This document shows, in pieces, positions 1-6,840 of a stretch of 15,602 nucleotides of DNA (position 1 is the first letter of the stretch; the number at the start of each line of letters is the position of its first letter). A program made the position numbers and the translations under genes. This DNA comes from Actinomycetes bacterium (GTDB taxonomy: Bacteria > Actinomycetota > Acidimicrobiia > Acidimicrobiales > Palsa-688): contig JAKBBA010000078.1 of assembly GCA_021808665.1 (NCBI GenBank), forward strand, positions 1 through 15,602, written 5' to 3'. The notes beneath the pieces were generated by a model. The model was not told the DNA's origin. It was given only the letters and a program-made list of their open reading frames with translations, and made no database searches.

Positions 1-111
1 GACTCTCCGGGCCGGCGACTGGGTCGGGTCCGATGGGAGATGCTCGAGGGAAGCCCTCTCGCTGAGGTCCCTCCACTCCGAGAGCTCAAGGTCGGCGTTC
101 AGGCTTTGTAG
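1..111 (+). CDS. Possible 3' end of an upstream protein-coding gene (partial)
   Basis: One frame is open from the first base of the window to a TAG at 109-111. It would encode a 36-residue tail ending in LRELKVGVQAL, with about two thirds of its codons ending in G or C. That is compatible with coding sequence in this genome but proves little over so short a stretch, and another frame is also open here. I do not recognise a family. If real, it is the C-terminus of a gene lying about 60 bp upstream of the permease and possibly in the same transcript. Confidence 0.25.
   Translation, partial: DSPGRRLGRVRWEMLEGSPLAEVPPLRELKVGVQAL
46..84 (+). other. Hairpin-forming segment upstream of the permease
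   Basis: Two alternative short stems can be drawn. GAGGG (46-50) can pair with CCCTC (54-58) around an AAG loop. Alternatively CTCTCG (56-61) can pair with CGAGAG (79-84). The arms overlap, so the two stems exclude each other, as in an attenuator or weak terminator. No T-run follows, and no known riboswitch core is recognisable. The bases after about 115 are A/C-rich and unstructured up to the permease ribosome binding site. Confidence 0.15.
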
Positions 112-157
112 CCGCAAACCTTACCCACCAAAAAACAACACCTAACAACCCAAACAC

Positions 158-164
158 AGGAAGG
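158..164 (+). promoter_or_regulatory. Ribosome binding site of the NCS1 permease
   Basis: AGGAAGG lies 8 nt before the ATG at 173. It fixes that start over the out-of-frame ATG at 168. Confidence 0.6.
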
Positions 165-172
165 CGCATGGT

Positions 173-1615
173 ATGTCCGACGCTGCGTTCAACGCGCACG
201 CCCCCGAATCCGTCGTAGAAGCGCACGGAATCGATCTCATCCCCGAAACAGAACGCCACGGCAAGCCGCGCGACCTCTTTGGCATGTGGATGGGCACGAA
301 CCTCAACGTGTTCTACGTAGTCAACGGTGCCGTGGTGATCTCCCTCGGCCTCTCATTCGGCCAGGCGGTGCTCGCCATGATCCTCGGCAACCTGGCATTC
401 GTCACCGTCGGGCTCACCAGTCTACAGGGCCCAAAGACTGGAACCTCGACTTTTGCGGTGTCGCGGGCAGCGTTCGGACCAAACGGAGGCAAAGGACTTT
501 CGTTCTTCAACTGGATCACTTGCGTTGGTTTCGAGGCATCCGGCTTGGCACTAGTAGCGTTGGCCGCCCTCGCGATCTTCGCTAAGGCCGGAGTATCCTC
601 TTCCACCGGACTTAAAATCGGGATCATTGTAATAGCGGCGGTCATCCAAGGTCTGCTGCCCCTGGTGGGACACCGCCTGATCCTCGCCTTCCAACGTAAG
701 CTCGCCTGGGCGTCCACAGTCCTTTTCATCATCATGGCGGTCCTGGTCGCCTCCAAAGTCCACCTCGGTACGATATCGAAAGGCGGGACCTGGGAGGACT
801 TTACCTTGGCCATTGCGCTGATCGTATCCGGAGGCGGCCTGTCGTGGGCGAACACCGGAAGCGACTATTCCCGCTACCTGCCGCGGCGTAGCTCTGCAAA
901 GCAAATCTTCGTCTACACGTCGCTCGGAGGATTCCTGCCTGCAGTGCTGCTAGAAGTGCTCGGTGCAGCGATAGCTTCCGTGGTTTCATCCGCCAGCGAC
1001 CCAATAGGAGGCATTCCCAAAGCGCTGCCGAGTTGGGTTGCAATTCCCTATTTGCTCTTTGCGATCATTACCCTCTTCGCAGTCAACTCCATCGACTTGT
1101 ACTCTTCCGGCCTGACCCTCCAGTCGCTCGGCATCCACATAGCCCGGTGGAAGTGCGTGGCCGTGGACAGCGTGATCTGCACAATCTTGTGCTTCCTTGT
1201 GATCTTCTCCAACTCGTTCAACACCTATTACTCCGACTTCCTCGGGCTGCTGATCCTCTGGCTCGCCCCGTGGTTCGCCATTTACACGGTGGACTGGTTA
1301 CTTCGAGCGGGCCGATACGACGCACTAGCTCTCCTCGACGAGTCCAGCCGGGGCCGCTATTGGCGCAACGGGGGTATCTTTCTCCCTGGGATAGCAGCCC
1401 AGGTCCTCGGAATGGCCGCTGCTGCTATGTGGATCGACAGCGCCGCCTTCGTAGGACCACTGTCGTCTGCTAGCGGCGGGTCGGACTTCAGCGTATTCGC
1501 CGGCTTGGCCGTAGCGGGACTCGCTTACTGGTTGCTGGCCCGGAGCGCACTGCGAAAGGAGAACAAGATCTTGGGTGACGCGGCACAGCCAGCAGCCAGC
1601 CTCGTGACCGCCTGA
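173..1615 (+). CDS. NCS1-family nucleobase:cation symporter (purine/cytosine permease type)
   Basis: This is a 480-residue integral membrane protein of the usual NCS1 length, predicted to import a nucleobase or related ring compound with Na+ or H+. The N-terminal soluble stretch HGIDLIPETERHGKPRDLF leads into a first membrane segment beginning WMGTNLNVF (about residues 39-60). The family hallmark TGTSTFAVSRAAFGPNGG follows at about 89-106. Roughly 12 hydrophobic segments come after, with the last ending near residue 465 before a short polar tail. The start has a strong Shine-Dalgarno sequence. No nucleobase deaminase or hydantoinase gene is visible nearby, so the substrate (cytosine, purine, uracil, hydantoin or thiamine-like) cannot be assigned. 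The next gene is on the same strand but separated by a strong hairpin, so co-transcription is uncertain. Confidence 0.9.
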   Translation: MSDAAFNAHAPESVVEAHGIDLIPETERHGKPRDLFGMWMGTNLNVFYVVNGAVVISLGLSFGQAVLAMILGNLAFVTVGLTSLQGPKTGTSTFAVSRAAFGPNGGKGLSFFNWITCVGFEASGLALVALAALAIFAKAGVSSSTGLKIGIIVIAAVIQGLLPLVGHRLILAFQRKLAWASTVLFIIMAVLVASKVHLGTISKGGTWEDFTLAIALIVSGGGLSWANTGSDYSRYLPRRSSAKQIFVYTSLGGFLPAVLLEVLGAAIASVVSSASDPIGGIPKALPSWVAIPYLLFAIITLFAVNSIDLYSSGLTLQSLGIHIARWKCVAVDSVICTILCFLVIFSNSFNTYYSDFLGLLILWLAPWFAIYTVDWLLRAGRYDALALLDESSRGRYWRNGGIFLPGIAAQVLGMAAAAMWIDSAAFVGPLSSASGGSDFSVFAGLAVAGLAYWLLARSALRKENKILGDAAQPAASLVTA

Positions 1616-1622
1616 CCAAGAA

Positions 1623-1662
1623 GCGCCGGCCGGCCCGCCTCGGCGCCGGCCGGCTCGCCTGG
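1623..1662 (+). repeat. Tandem 20-bp repeat able to form a 10-bp GC hairpin
   Basis: Two adjacent 20-bp units (1623-1642 and 1643-1662) differ at only two positions. Each contains the 10-bp palindrome GCCGGCCGGC (1625-1634 and 1645-1654). The two palindromes can therefore pair with each other around a 10-nt loop. The element follows the permease stop by 7 nt. It could act as a terminator or mRNA-stabilising stem, although no T-tract follows. Confidence 0.5.
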
Positions 1663-1695
1663 GCGGCCAAGCCGGAGGCGCTGTAGTGTCGGCAT

Positions 1696-2472
1696 GTGGC
1701 ATACAGCGAGATCCGCTACGACCTCGACGGGGACGTGGGTGTCGTCACCTTGAACAGACCCGCAGCTCGTAACGCTCTGACCCATACGACCTATGCGGAA
1801 CTGGAGGAAGCCGTAAGGGGATCCAACCAGCGCTGCCTCGTCGTGACAGGCAGCGACCCGGCCTTCTGCTCTGGAGACGACGTCAAGCAGATCATGGTCC
1901 AAGAAGGCGGGGCAGTCGCCGAGAGGTTGCGAGCGCAGCCGAGGCTGACCCCGGCTGCCGCAGCGCTGCTCGAAACCGACATCCCTGTCGTAGCAGCCGT
2001 CAACGGGCCCGCTGTGGGGTGGGGAATGGAGTTGGCCTTGATGGCAGACATCCGGGTAGCGTCCGAGCGGGCGACGTTCGGGGAACTGTTCGTCAAGCGA
2101 GGACTGTGCTGCGACGTGGCAGGTTTAGCCAGGTTGGCTCAACTCGTCGGTAGGGAGTCAGCCGCCGAACTGCTCTTCACCGGCCGCGCGGTGGACGCCG
2201 AAGCAGCCCTGCGCCTGCGGCTGGTGTCGCGGGTGGTCCCCCACTCGGAGCTCATGCCGACCGCTCTGGCACTGGCACACGAGATCGCCTCGAACCCTCC
2301 GCTCGCCGTAAAGCGTCTCAAGGCCGGGCTCCGACAGGCCCTGGACCCGGACTGGCAAGAGTTGGGACGGTGGGTGAGCGCCAGCCTCGGTGAGCTGTTC
2401 ATGACCGAAGACCACAAAGAGGGAGTCAGCTCCTTCCTCGAGAAACGACCGCCGCACTTCACCGGGAGTTGA
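1696..2472 (+). CDS. Enoyl-CoA hydratase/isomerase (crotonase) family protein
   Basis: This is a 258-residue, full-length crotonase-fold protein acting on an acyl-CoA thioester. The CoA/oxyanion-hole signature FCSGDDV is at residues 57-63 and the second oxyanion segment is AAVNGPAVGWGMELA (100-114). The C-terminus EGVSSFLEKRPPHF is typical of the family. Of the two catalytic glutamates of rat mitochondrial hydratase, the Glu144 equivalent is kept (E112). The Glu164 position appears to be F132, and an acidic residue, D140, sits where isomerases of the fold carry their acid. Function could be hydratase or isomerase. GTG at 1696 is the first possible start, because an in-frame TAG lies at 1684-1686. 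GGAGG at 1674-1678 is too far away (17 nt) to be a good ribosome site, so initiation may be weak or leaderless. Confidence 0.88.
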   Translation: MAYSEIRYDLDGDVGVVTLNRPAARNALTHTTYAELEEAVRGSNQRCLVVTGSDPAFCSGDDVKQIMVQEGGAVAERLRAQPRLTPAAAALLETDIPVVAAVNGPAVGWGMELALMADIRVASERATFGELFVKRGLCCDVAGLARLAQLVGRESAAELLFTGRAVDAEAALRLRLVSRVVPHSELMPTALALAHEIASNPPLAVKRLKAGLRQALDPDWQELGRWVSASLGELFMTEDHKEGVSSFLEKRPPHFTGS

Positions 2473-2529
2473 ACCTCTCCGGGTCCTGTCACGGCTCTGC
2501 CCCTGGGAAACTCGAACCTCCGAGCGCCC

Positions 2530-3312
2530 TCAGCGCCGGCCGTATCTCGGCGAACGCTTCTCGACAAAAGCCGCTCGCGCCTCCCTGGCGTCAGGCGACA
2601 GCAAGTTGACGCTCTGAGCTACCGATTCGGCGTCTAGAGCTTCGGCCATGGACGAATCCGAGCCCGCGTTGAGAAGCTGCTTGATCAGAGCCTGAGCTAC
2701 CTGAGGTCCCGCCACCAGGTCCTCGGCGAGCGAGTAGACCTTGCTGTCGATGTCGGCACCGTCCACCACCTCGTTTATCAGGCCGATCTCCGCCGCCTCA
2801 TGAGCCGAGATGAGAGCGCCCGTCAGGCAGAGCTGCTTAGCCCTGTGCAATCCCACCAGGCGGGGCAGCAACCACGACCCTCCGAAGTCGACCGATAGGG
2901 CGCGTCGGACGAAGATCTCGGCGAAGCGCGACCTCGGGGTGGCGAAAACCATGTCGCAGCCGAGAGCGAGGTTGCAACCCGCCCCGACTGCGTCGCCGTC
3001 CACGAGGGCTATCGACGGCTTGGGGAGTTGGTGGAGCGTCAGGGCGACCCGATGCACCTGGTGCATGTTGTCGAGAGGGTGAGCATCCGAAGCGGAACCC
3101 GTGAGGTCCGCCCCCGAGCAGAAGGCCCCTCCGGCGCCGCGCAGGACCAAGACGCGGTCGGTCGGAGATTCCGACACCTCGTCGAAAGCTCGGCCGAGCT
3201 CCGCCCACATCGCAGAATTGGCAGCGTTCCGCTTTTCCGGCCGGTTCAAGGTGACCGTCGTTACACTGCTCTGCCTTGAGACGATAATCGTCTCGTATCG
3301 TCCTTCTTCCAT
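2530..3312 (-). CDS. Enoyl-CoA hydratase/isomerase (crotonase) family protein, PaaG-like active site
   Basis: This is a 260-residue crotonase-fold protein. The oxyanion-hole motif is FCSGADL (64-70), the second segment is DGDAVGAGCNLALGCD (105-120), and the C-terminal stretch is AAFVEKRSPRY. Both canonical hydratase glutamates are absent: N114 and F134 occupy their places. The motif SVDFGGSWLLPRLVG (140-154) carries an Asp where PaaG-type and dienoyl-CoA isomerases keep their catalytic acid, so an isomerase activity is more likely than simple hydration. The frame stays open for 77 codons upstream. I chose the ATG at 3312 because the upstream part is Arg-rich and unlike the family, and because GAGGAG lies 10 nt before this ATG. 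It converges on the preceding hydratase-fold gene with a 57-bp gap and is divergent from the radical SAM gene. Confidence 0.87.
   Translation of the reverse strand: MEEGRYETIIVSRQSSVTTVTLNRPEKRNAANSAMWAELGRAFDEVSESPTDRVLVLRGAGGAFCSGADLTGSASDAHPLDNMHQVHRVALTLHQLPKPSIALVDGDAVGAGCNLALGCDMVFATPRSRFAEIFVRRALSVDFGGSWLLPRLVGLHRAKQLCLTGALISAHEAAEIGLINEVVDGADIDSKVYSLAEDLVAGPQVAQALIKQLLNAGSDSSMAEALDAESVAQSVNLLSPDAREARAAFVEKRSPRYGRR
3278..3294 (+). repeat. Perfect 17-bp palindrome at the 5' end of the PaaG-like gene
   Basis: GAGACGAT-A-ATCGTCTC has perfect 8-bp arms around one central base. It covers codons 7 to 12 of the - strand crotonase gene. A further ATCGTC half-site follows at 3297-3302, within the same codons. 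This is candidate operator architecture for a dimeric repressor; the regulator is unknown. Confidence 0.4.
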
Positions 3313-3373
3313 CCTCAAAATGCTCCTCGATAGTTGGTGCCCTGGTCGGGATGCGCCTACCAGAAGGCTGTTG

Positions 3374-3405
3374 CGTAACCGGACGCGGACGCGAGGGGGG
3401 TTACG
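3374..3405 (+). promoter_or_regulatory. Inverted repeat in the divergent promoter region
   Basis: CGTAACC (3374-3380) and GGTTACG (3399-3405) form perfect 7-bp arms separated by 18 bp. They lie in the 234-bp spacer between the - strand crotonase gene and the + strand radical SAM gene, where both promoters must be. The spacer holds no convincing gene. The repeat may be a binding site controlling one or both neighbours. Confidence 0.3.
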
Positions 3406-3546
3406 TCGACAACTGTACGCGAAGGGCGGATCCCAGGGCCCAGTAGCGAAAGGGGACCTTCTTAGGGTCTTTCGGCCGTAGTGTCCGCCGGAGCACTCCG
3501 TTAGCGTGAAGACACGTCCCAAGAAAGCACCTAGCGAGGTCATGTC

Positions 3547-4740
3547 ATGGAGCCGACGGTTTCGACGATCCGGAAAGAGTCTGTCCCCTCAGCCGGGGTG
3601 CGCCGACTGCACTTCGACGTTTCCTCACGACCCTTCCTAGTACTGGTCGAGCTGACCCGCTCCTGCAGCTTGGCGTGTCGGCACTGCCGGGCCGAGTCCG
3701 TCCCATTGCGCGACCCCAACGAGTTGCGTACCGAGGAACTGGAAGGCGTCCTCGACGACCTGGCTTCGCTTGGTGCTCCTCGGCCAAGGGTCGTCTTCAG
3801 CGGAGGCGACCCACTACGACGCCCCGATCTCGACCATCTGATCCGGTACGGCGCGCAGCGGAGCCTGTCCATAGCAGTGTCGCCGGCCGGGACACCGCTG
3901 GCCAGCCCGGAGCGGCTCTCCGCACTTCGAACGGCAGGAGCGGGAGCGGTCTCTTTTTCCGTAGACGGGTGTTCGCCTGCGACTCACGACGCTTTCAGGG
4001 GAGTCAGCGGGTCTTTCGACTGGACTGTCGCAGCGGCCCGGTCGGCGGTGGCCGCTGGGCTTCGCCTGCAGATCAACACGACGGTCAGCAACGAGACAGT
4101 CACCGACCTCCCAGGGATCGCGAAGTTGGTCAACGACCTGGGCGCAGGGATGTGGAGCGTCTTCTTCGTGGTGCCGGTCGGCAGGGCCAATGCGACGCAG
4201 GCGCTCAGTCCCGACTCCACCGAGGACGTGCTGCACTTCCTCCACGACGTCGCCACGGTCGTGACCCTGAAGACCACTGAAGCCCCGGCATACCGGCGTG
4301 TCCTCCTTGAGGGTTCGCAGGGGCGAAGCCGCTGGCAGCCAGGTCCCCTCTACGACAAGTTGTGGTCGGACCTGGAGGGCGCGTGGCCCGAAGGAGCCGA
4401 TCGCGCCCGGCTTGGAGCCGACCGAGACGCACCAGACGGACGCCGGCGTTCTCCTCTGGCCGTCGGTGACGGCCGAGGCGTCGTGTTCGTGTCGCACACC
4501 GGCGACGTCCAGCCGAGCGGGTTCCTTCCCTGTGTCGTCGGGAACGTCCGCAAGCAGCCGTTGAGCGCTATCTACACCCGGTCTGAGTTGCTCAGGAGCC
4601 TGCGGGACCCCGCTCGGCTCACCGGGCGCTGCGGTAGTTGCGAATACGCCACTTCTTGTGGTGGGTCTAGGGCCCAGGCGTTCGCCCGCACCGGCGATCC
4701 TCTAGGTGAGGACGCGAGCTGCGCGTACGTCGCCGGCTGA
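3547..4740 (+). CDS. Radical SAM protein with C-terminal SPASM/twitch iron-sulfur domain (TIGR04053-like)
   Basis: This 397-residue enzyme should cleave S-adenosylmethionine with a [4Fe-4S] cluster to start a radical reaction. The cluster motif CxxxCxxC is C40-C44-C47 within TRSCSLACRHCRAE. The SAM-binding GGDP motif is at 86-89. FSVDG (near residue 140), INTTV (near 180) and SVFFVVPVGRA (about 200-210) are typical of the family. The C-terminal auxiliary cluster domain carries C329 and C362-x2-C365-x5-C371-x20-C392. From memory, the stretch TTEAPAYRRVLLEG and the overall pattern fit the TIGR04053 group, relatives of the heme-maturation enzymes AhbC/AhbD and NirJ and of the peptide-modifying PqqE and MftC. 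The substrate is unknown: no heme, PQQ or mycofactocin gene lies beside it. The ATG at 3547 is preceded by GAGG with 7 nt spacing. It stands alone on its strand. Confidence 0.88.
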   Translation: MEPTVSTIRKESVPSAGVRRLHFDVSSRPFLVLVELTRSCSLACRHCRAESVPLRDPNELRTEELEGVLDDLASLGAPRPRVVFSGGDPLRRPDLDHLIRYGAQRSLSIAVSPAGTPLASPERLSALRTAGAGAVSFSVDGCSPATHDAFRGVSGSFDWTVAAARSAVAAGLRLQINTTVSNETVTDLPGIAKLVNDLGAGMWSVFFVVPVGRANATQALSPDSTEDVLHFLHDVATVVTLKTTEAPAYRRVLLEGSQGRSRWQPGPLYDKLWSDLEGAWPEGADRARLGADRDAPDGRRRSPLAVGDGRGVVFVSHTGDVQPSGFLPCVVGNVRKQPLSAIYTRSELLRSLRDPARLTGRCGSCEYATSCGGSRAQAFARTGDPLGEDASCAYVAG

Positions 4741-4760
4741 GATCGCCGACTTGGCCGATC
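4741..4760 (+). terminator. Possible bidirectional terminator hairpin between convergent genes
   Basis: GATCGCC (4741-4747) can pair with GG-C-CGATC (4753-4760) with one bulged C, giving a 7-bp stem around a GACTT loop. It sits exactly between the stops of the convergent radical SAM and exporter genes. No T-run is present on either strand, so Rho-independent termination is doubtful. Confidence 0.25.
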
Positions 4761-5529
4761 AGTTCTTGACCCAAAGGCTGACGGCCAGACCGAAACCGAT
4801 CAAGGCGACGAACAACCTGAGAACGCGGGCCGGGATGCGGCGAGCCAGTCGCGGGCCGAGGGTGCTCCCCACGAGCATGCCTCCCGCCAGTGGAACTACC
4901 GACGCCCACGCCACGCTGGCGTAGAAGACGAAAATGGCTGCAGATGTAACCGTTGCCGCCCCGACGAGCATGTTCTTCAGGGCGTTGGCAGTGACCAGGT
5001 CGCGCTCCACCAGGACCAGAACCGCCGCTAGGGTCATGATGCCCGCCCCAGCACCGAAGTAGCCGTTGTAGACCGAGATTGCAAACAGCCCGGCGAAGAA
5101 GATCGCCACCGCGCGCCCCGCTCTCCGACCGATCAAACAAGACAGCCTCGGCTGAGCGACAAGGAGCAAAGATGCGGCGGCTACAAGGTAAGGGACGACG
5201 CTCTCGAAAGCCGACGGTGGTGTCACCAGCAGGGCCAGTGCTCCCGCGGCTCCACCGAGCGAACTGACCGTGCACCAGCGGCGAAGCCACGCCCCCCTGC
5301 CTGCGAGCTCAGGGCGCGACGCGAACGCCGATCCGGGCCAGCAGGCCACCAGAGCCACGATGTTCGCTACGCTCGCGGCCCGGGCCGGCAGGCCGACCGC
5401 CAGCAGGGCGGGGTACGAAACCAGCGAGGTGATGCCGCCGGCGGTCCCCAAAGCTCCGGCCACACCTCCTGCCGCCACGAGGACCGCCGTCGCGCCAACC
5501 GACGTCACGCTAACGGCGGCGGGCGGCAA
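4759..5529 (-). CDS. TauE/SafE (TSUP) family membrane transporter
   Basis: This is a roughly 256-residue, highly hydrophobic protein with about 7-8 membrane segments in two homologous halves. Each half opens with a Gly-rich loop: GGVAGALGTAGGITSLVSYP near the N-terminus and ISVYNGYFGAGAGIMTL in the middle, the duplicated signature of the TauE/SafE family. Members move anions such as sulfite, sulfoacetate or other small sulfonates and carboxylates across the cytoplasmic membrane. The exact substrate cannot be read from sequence. The start is uncertain. The only candidates between the upstream in-frame stop (5599-5601) and the first membrane segment are TTG at 5529 and GTG at 5508, and neither has a clear ribosome site. 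It lies 108 bp downstream of rsgA on the same strand and may share its transcript. Confidence 0.85.
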   Translation of the reverse strand: MPPAAVSVTSVGATAVLVAAGGVAGALGTAGGITSLVSYPALLAVGLPARAASVANIVALVACWPGSAFASRPELAGRGAWLRRWCTVSSLGGAAGALALLVTPPSAFESVVPYLVAAASLLLVAQPRLSCLIGRRAGRAVAIFFAGLFAISVYNGYFGAGAGIMTLAAVLVLVERDLVTANALKNMLVGAATVTSAAIFVFYASVAWASVVPLAGGMLVGSTLGPRLARRIPARVLRLFVALIGFGLAVSLWVKN

Positions 5530-5637
5530 AGCGCCGCGATCGGCAAAGCCCCATGCGGTCGAAGGCAGGACCGGCCTCCTTGCGCCGGGAGTTCTCGGCT
5601 ACGCGAACCTCGGGCACTCCGCCAAATCTACTTGCTC

Positions 5638-6759
5638 CTAGCGGTCGAAGTCGGTGCCGGCTTCGCCGGCCTGTGCCGCCTGAGGAGTCTGTGCCGCCCG
5701 TGATCGACGGCCGGAAACCTTCGCCTTTTTGCGAGTCTTGCGCTCGGCCACCCCCCGACGTGCCGCTGCCGGCGCGTCCGACACTGCCTCAGCTTTCAAC
5801 CTGACCCAGCTGTCCAGACGCCTGGGATCAAGAGTCCCCTCGGATACGGCCAGCACGAGTTCACACCCCGGTTCGATGGTATGCGAGCACTTCGGGTACA
5901 AACAATGCTCAGCAAGGGACTCCAGGTCGGCGAAGGCATCCTCCACGCCTTCACGCGCGCCCAGCACGGAAAGGGCCCTCATCCCCGGAGTGTCGACCAG
6001 CAGCCCGCCAGCCCTGAGTCGCACCATCTCTCGGCGCGTCGTCGTATGCCGACCACTTCCGTCCCGACGTACCGTGCCTGTCGGCAGGGCTCCGTCGACC
6101 GACAAGACGTTGGCGAGGGTCGATTTGCCGGAACCTGAGAGTCCGAGCAAAGCGACCGTCTTACCCTCCATGAGGTGTGGTGCCAGCTGGTCGAGCCCGT
6201 CACCGGTCTTCGAGCTGAGGGCTACGACGGCGACGCCCCGGGCGACGGCAGCGACTGCGGAAACAGCCGCGGCTAGCTGACCTGACGACACCGAATCCGA
6301 CTTGGTCACACATACGACGGGCCGGGCACCACTCTGCCAGGTCAGCGCCAGGAACCTTTCCAGGTGACCCGAGCTCAAACTTCCGTCCACCGCGTCGCAA
6401 AGCAACACGGTATCGACGTTCGCAGCGACAATCTGCGACGTCGCCGCGCTAGCACCGGTCTGCCTGCGAAGCTCGCTTCGGCGGGATAGGACAGTCACAA
6501 TCCGCGTCCGGGACAGCGTCGCTGGGTCCCTTACGACCCCAACCCAGTCCCCGACGGCCACCTCAGTCCCCCTCTCGAAGCCGGCGCGGACATCACCCGT
6601 CGCTGTCATGACCGTGCAAAGACCCCTGTCGACCCGCCACACCCTCGCCGGTGTCACAGCCGGATCGGATAGGCCGTCCAGCGCGACTGCCCAACGGCGG
6701 TCCCAGCCTCGGTCCCAGCCGAGAGACACCAGACCTTGCAAAACTACGATATCGGTCAT
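5638..6759 (-). CDS. rsgA: Ribosome small subunit-dependent GTPase RsgA
   Basis: RsgA is a circularly permuted GTPase that helps late 30S ribosomal subunit maturation. This 373-residue copy shows the permuted order: G4 TKSD (152-155), G5 SSKTG (182-186), P-loop GLSGSGKST (206-214), G2 HTTT (238-241) and G3 DTPG (256-259). The zinc-binding signature C286-x4-C291-x-H293-x5-C299 follows. The N-terminal OB-fold region occupies about residues 35-100. The G4 motif has Thr instead of the more usual Asn. The C-terminus has a basic, low-complexity tail from about residue 335 (ERKTRKKAKVSGRRSRAA), plausibly contacting rRNA. The frame extends 91 codons further upstream, but the ATG at 6759 has GAGGAG 6 nt before it and fits the family N-terminus. 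Confidence 0.95.
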   Translation of the reverse strand: MTDIVVLQGLVSLGWDRGWDRRWAVALDGLSDPAVTPARVWRVDRGLCTVMTATGDVRAGFERGTEVAVGDWVGVVRDPATLSRTRIVTVLSRRSELRRQTGASAATSQIVAANVDTVLLCDAVDGSLSSGHLERFLALTWQSGARPVVCVTKSDSVSSGQLAAAVSAVAAVARGVAVVALSSKTGDGLDQLAPHLMEGKTVALLGLSGSGKSTLANVLSVDGALPTGTVRRDGSGRHTTTRREMVRLRAGGLLVDTPGMRALSVLGAREGVEDAFADLESLAEHCLYPKCSHTIEPGCELVLAVSEGTLDPRRLDSWVRLKAEAVSDAPAAARRGVAERKTRKKAKVSGRRSRAAQTPQAAQAGEAGTDFDR

Positions 6760-6763
6760 GGTT

Positions 6764-6769
6764 TGCTCC
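6764..6769 (-). promoter_or_regulatory. Ribosome binding site deciding the rsgA start
   Basis: On the - strand GAGGAG lies a few bases before the ATG at 6759. It overrides the much longer open frame that begins at 7032. Confidence 0.6.
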
Positions 6770-6773
6770 TCGT

Positions 6774-6811
6774 GCCCGAAACGGGCGGGCGTCTCGCACC
6801 CGAAGCGGGTG
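6774..6811 (+). promoter_or_regulatory. Pair of related hairpin palindromes in the rsgA/maleylpyruvate-isomerase-like divergent spacer
   Basis: GCCCG-AAA-CGGGC (6774-6786) and CACCCG-AAG-CGGGTG (6797-6811) are two perfect inverted repeats sharing the core CCCGAAnCGGG. Their centres are 24 bp apart, roughly two helical turns. They occupy most of the 81-bp spacer between the two divergent starts, so both promoters must overlap or flank them. This is a candidate double operator. Confidence 0.4.
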
Positions 6812-6826
6812 GACATCAGGGGACTA

Positions 6827-6832
6827 TAGGCT
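6827..6832 (+). promoter_or_regulatory. Candidate -10 element giving a near-leaderless transcript
   Basis: TAGGCT matches the actinobacterial TAnnnT -10 pattern and ends 8 bp before the ATG at 6841. A transcript starting at the usual distance would have almost no leader. No clear -35 box is seen. Confidence 0.25.
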
Positions 6833-6840
6833 GCGAGGCG

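Noticed and set aside
120..157. A/C-rich leader ending in CCA-like sequence, considered as a tRNA end or riboswitch
   Set aside because: No acceptor stem, cloverleaf or known aptamer core can be drawn from the preceding bases.
3351..3446. A 31-codon + strand open frame with three Cys ahead of the radical SAM gene, tempting as a precursor peptide
   Set aside because: It has no Shine-Dalgarno sequence, its length is common by chance in this GC-rich DNA, it contains the inverted repeat at 3374-3405, and it resembles no known leader peptide.
3313..3543. A 77-codon upstream extension of the - strand crotonase gene
   Set aside because: The extension is Arg-rich, matches nothing in the family and fills the divergent promoter region. 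The ATG at 3312 has its own GAGGAG.
5530..5637. The 108-bp spacer between the exporter and rsgA as a possible small gene
   Set aside because: The frame continuous with the exporter stops at 5599-5601, and I see no start with a ribosome site or any recognisable product.
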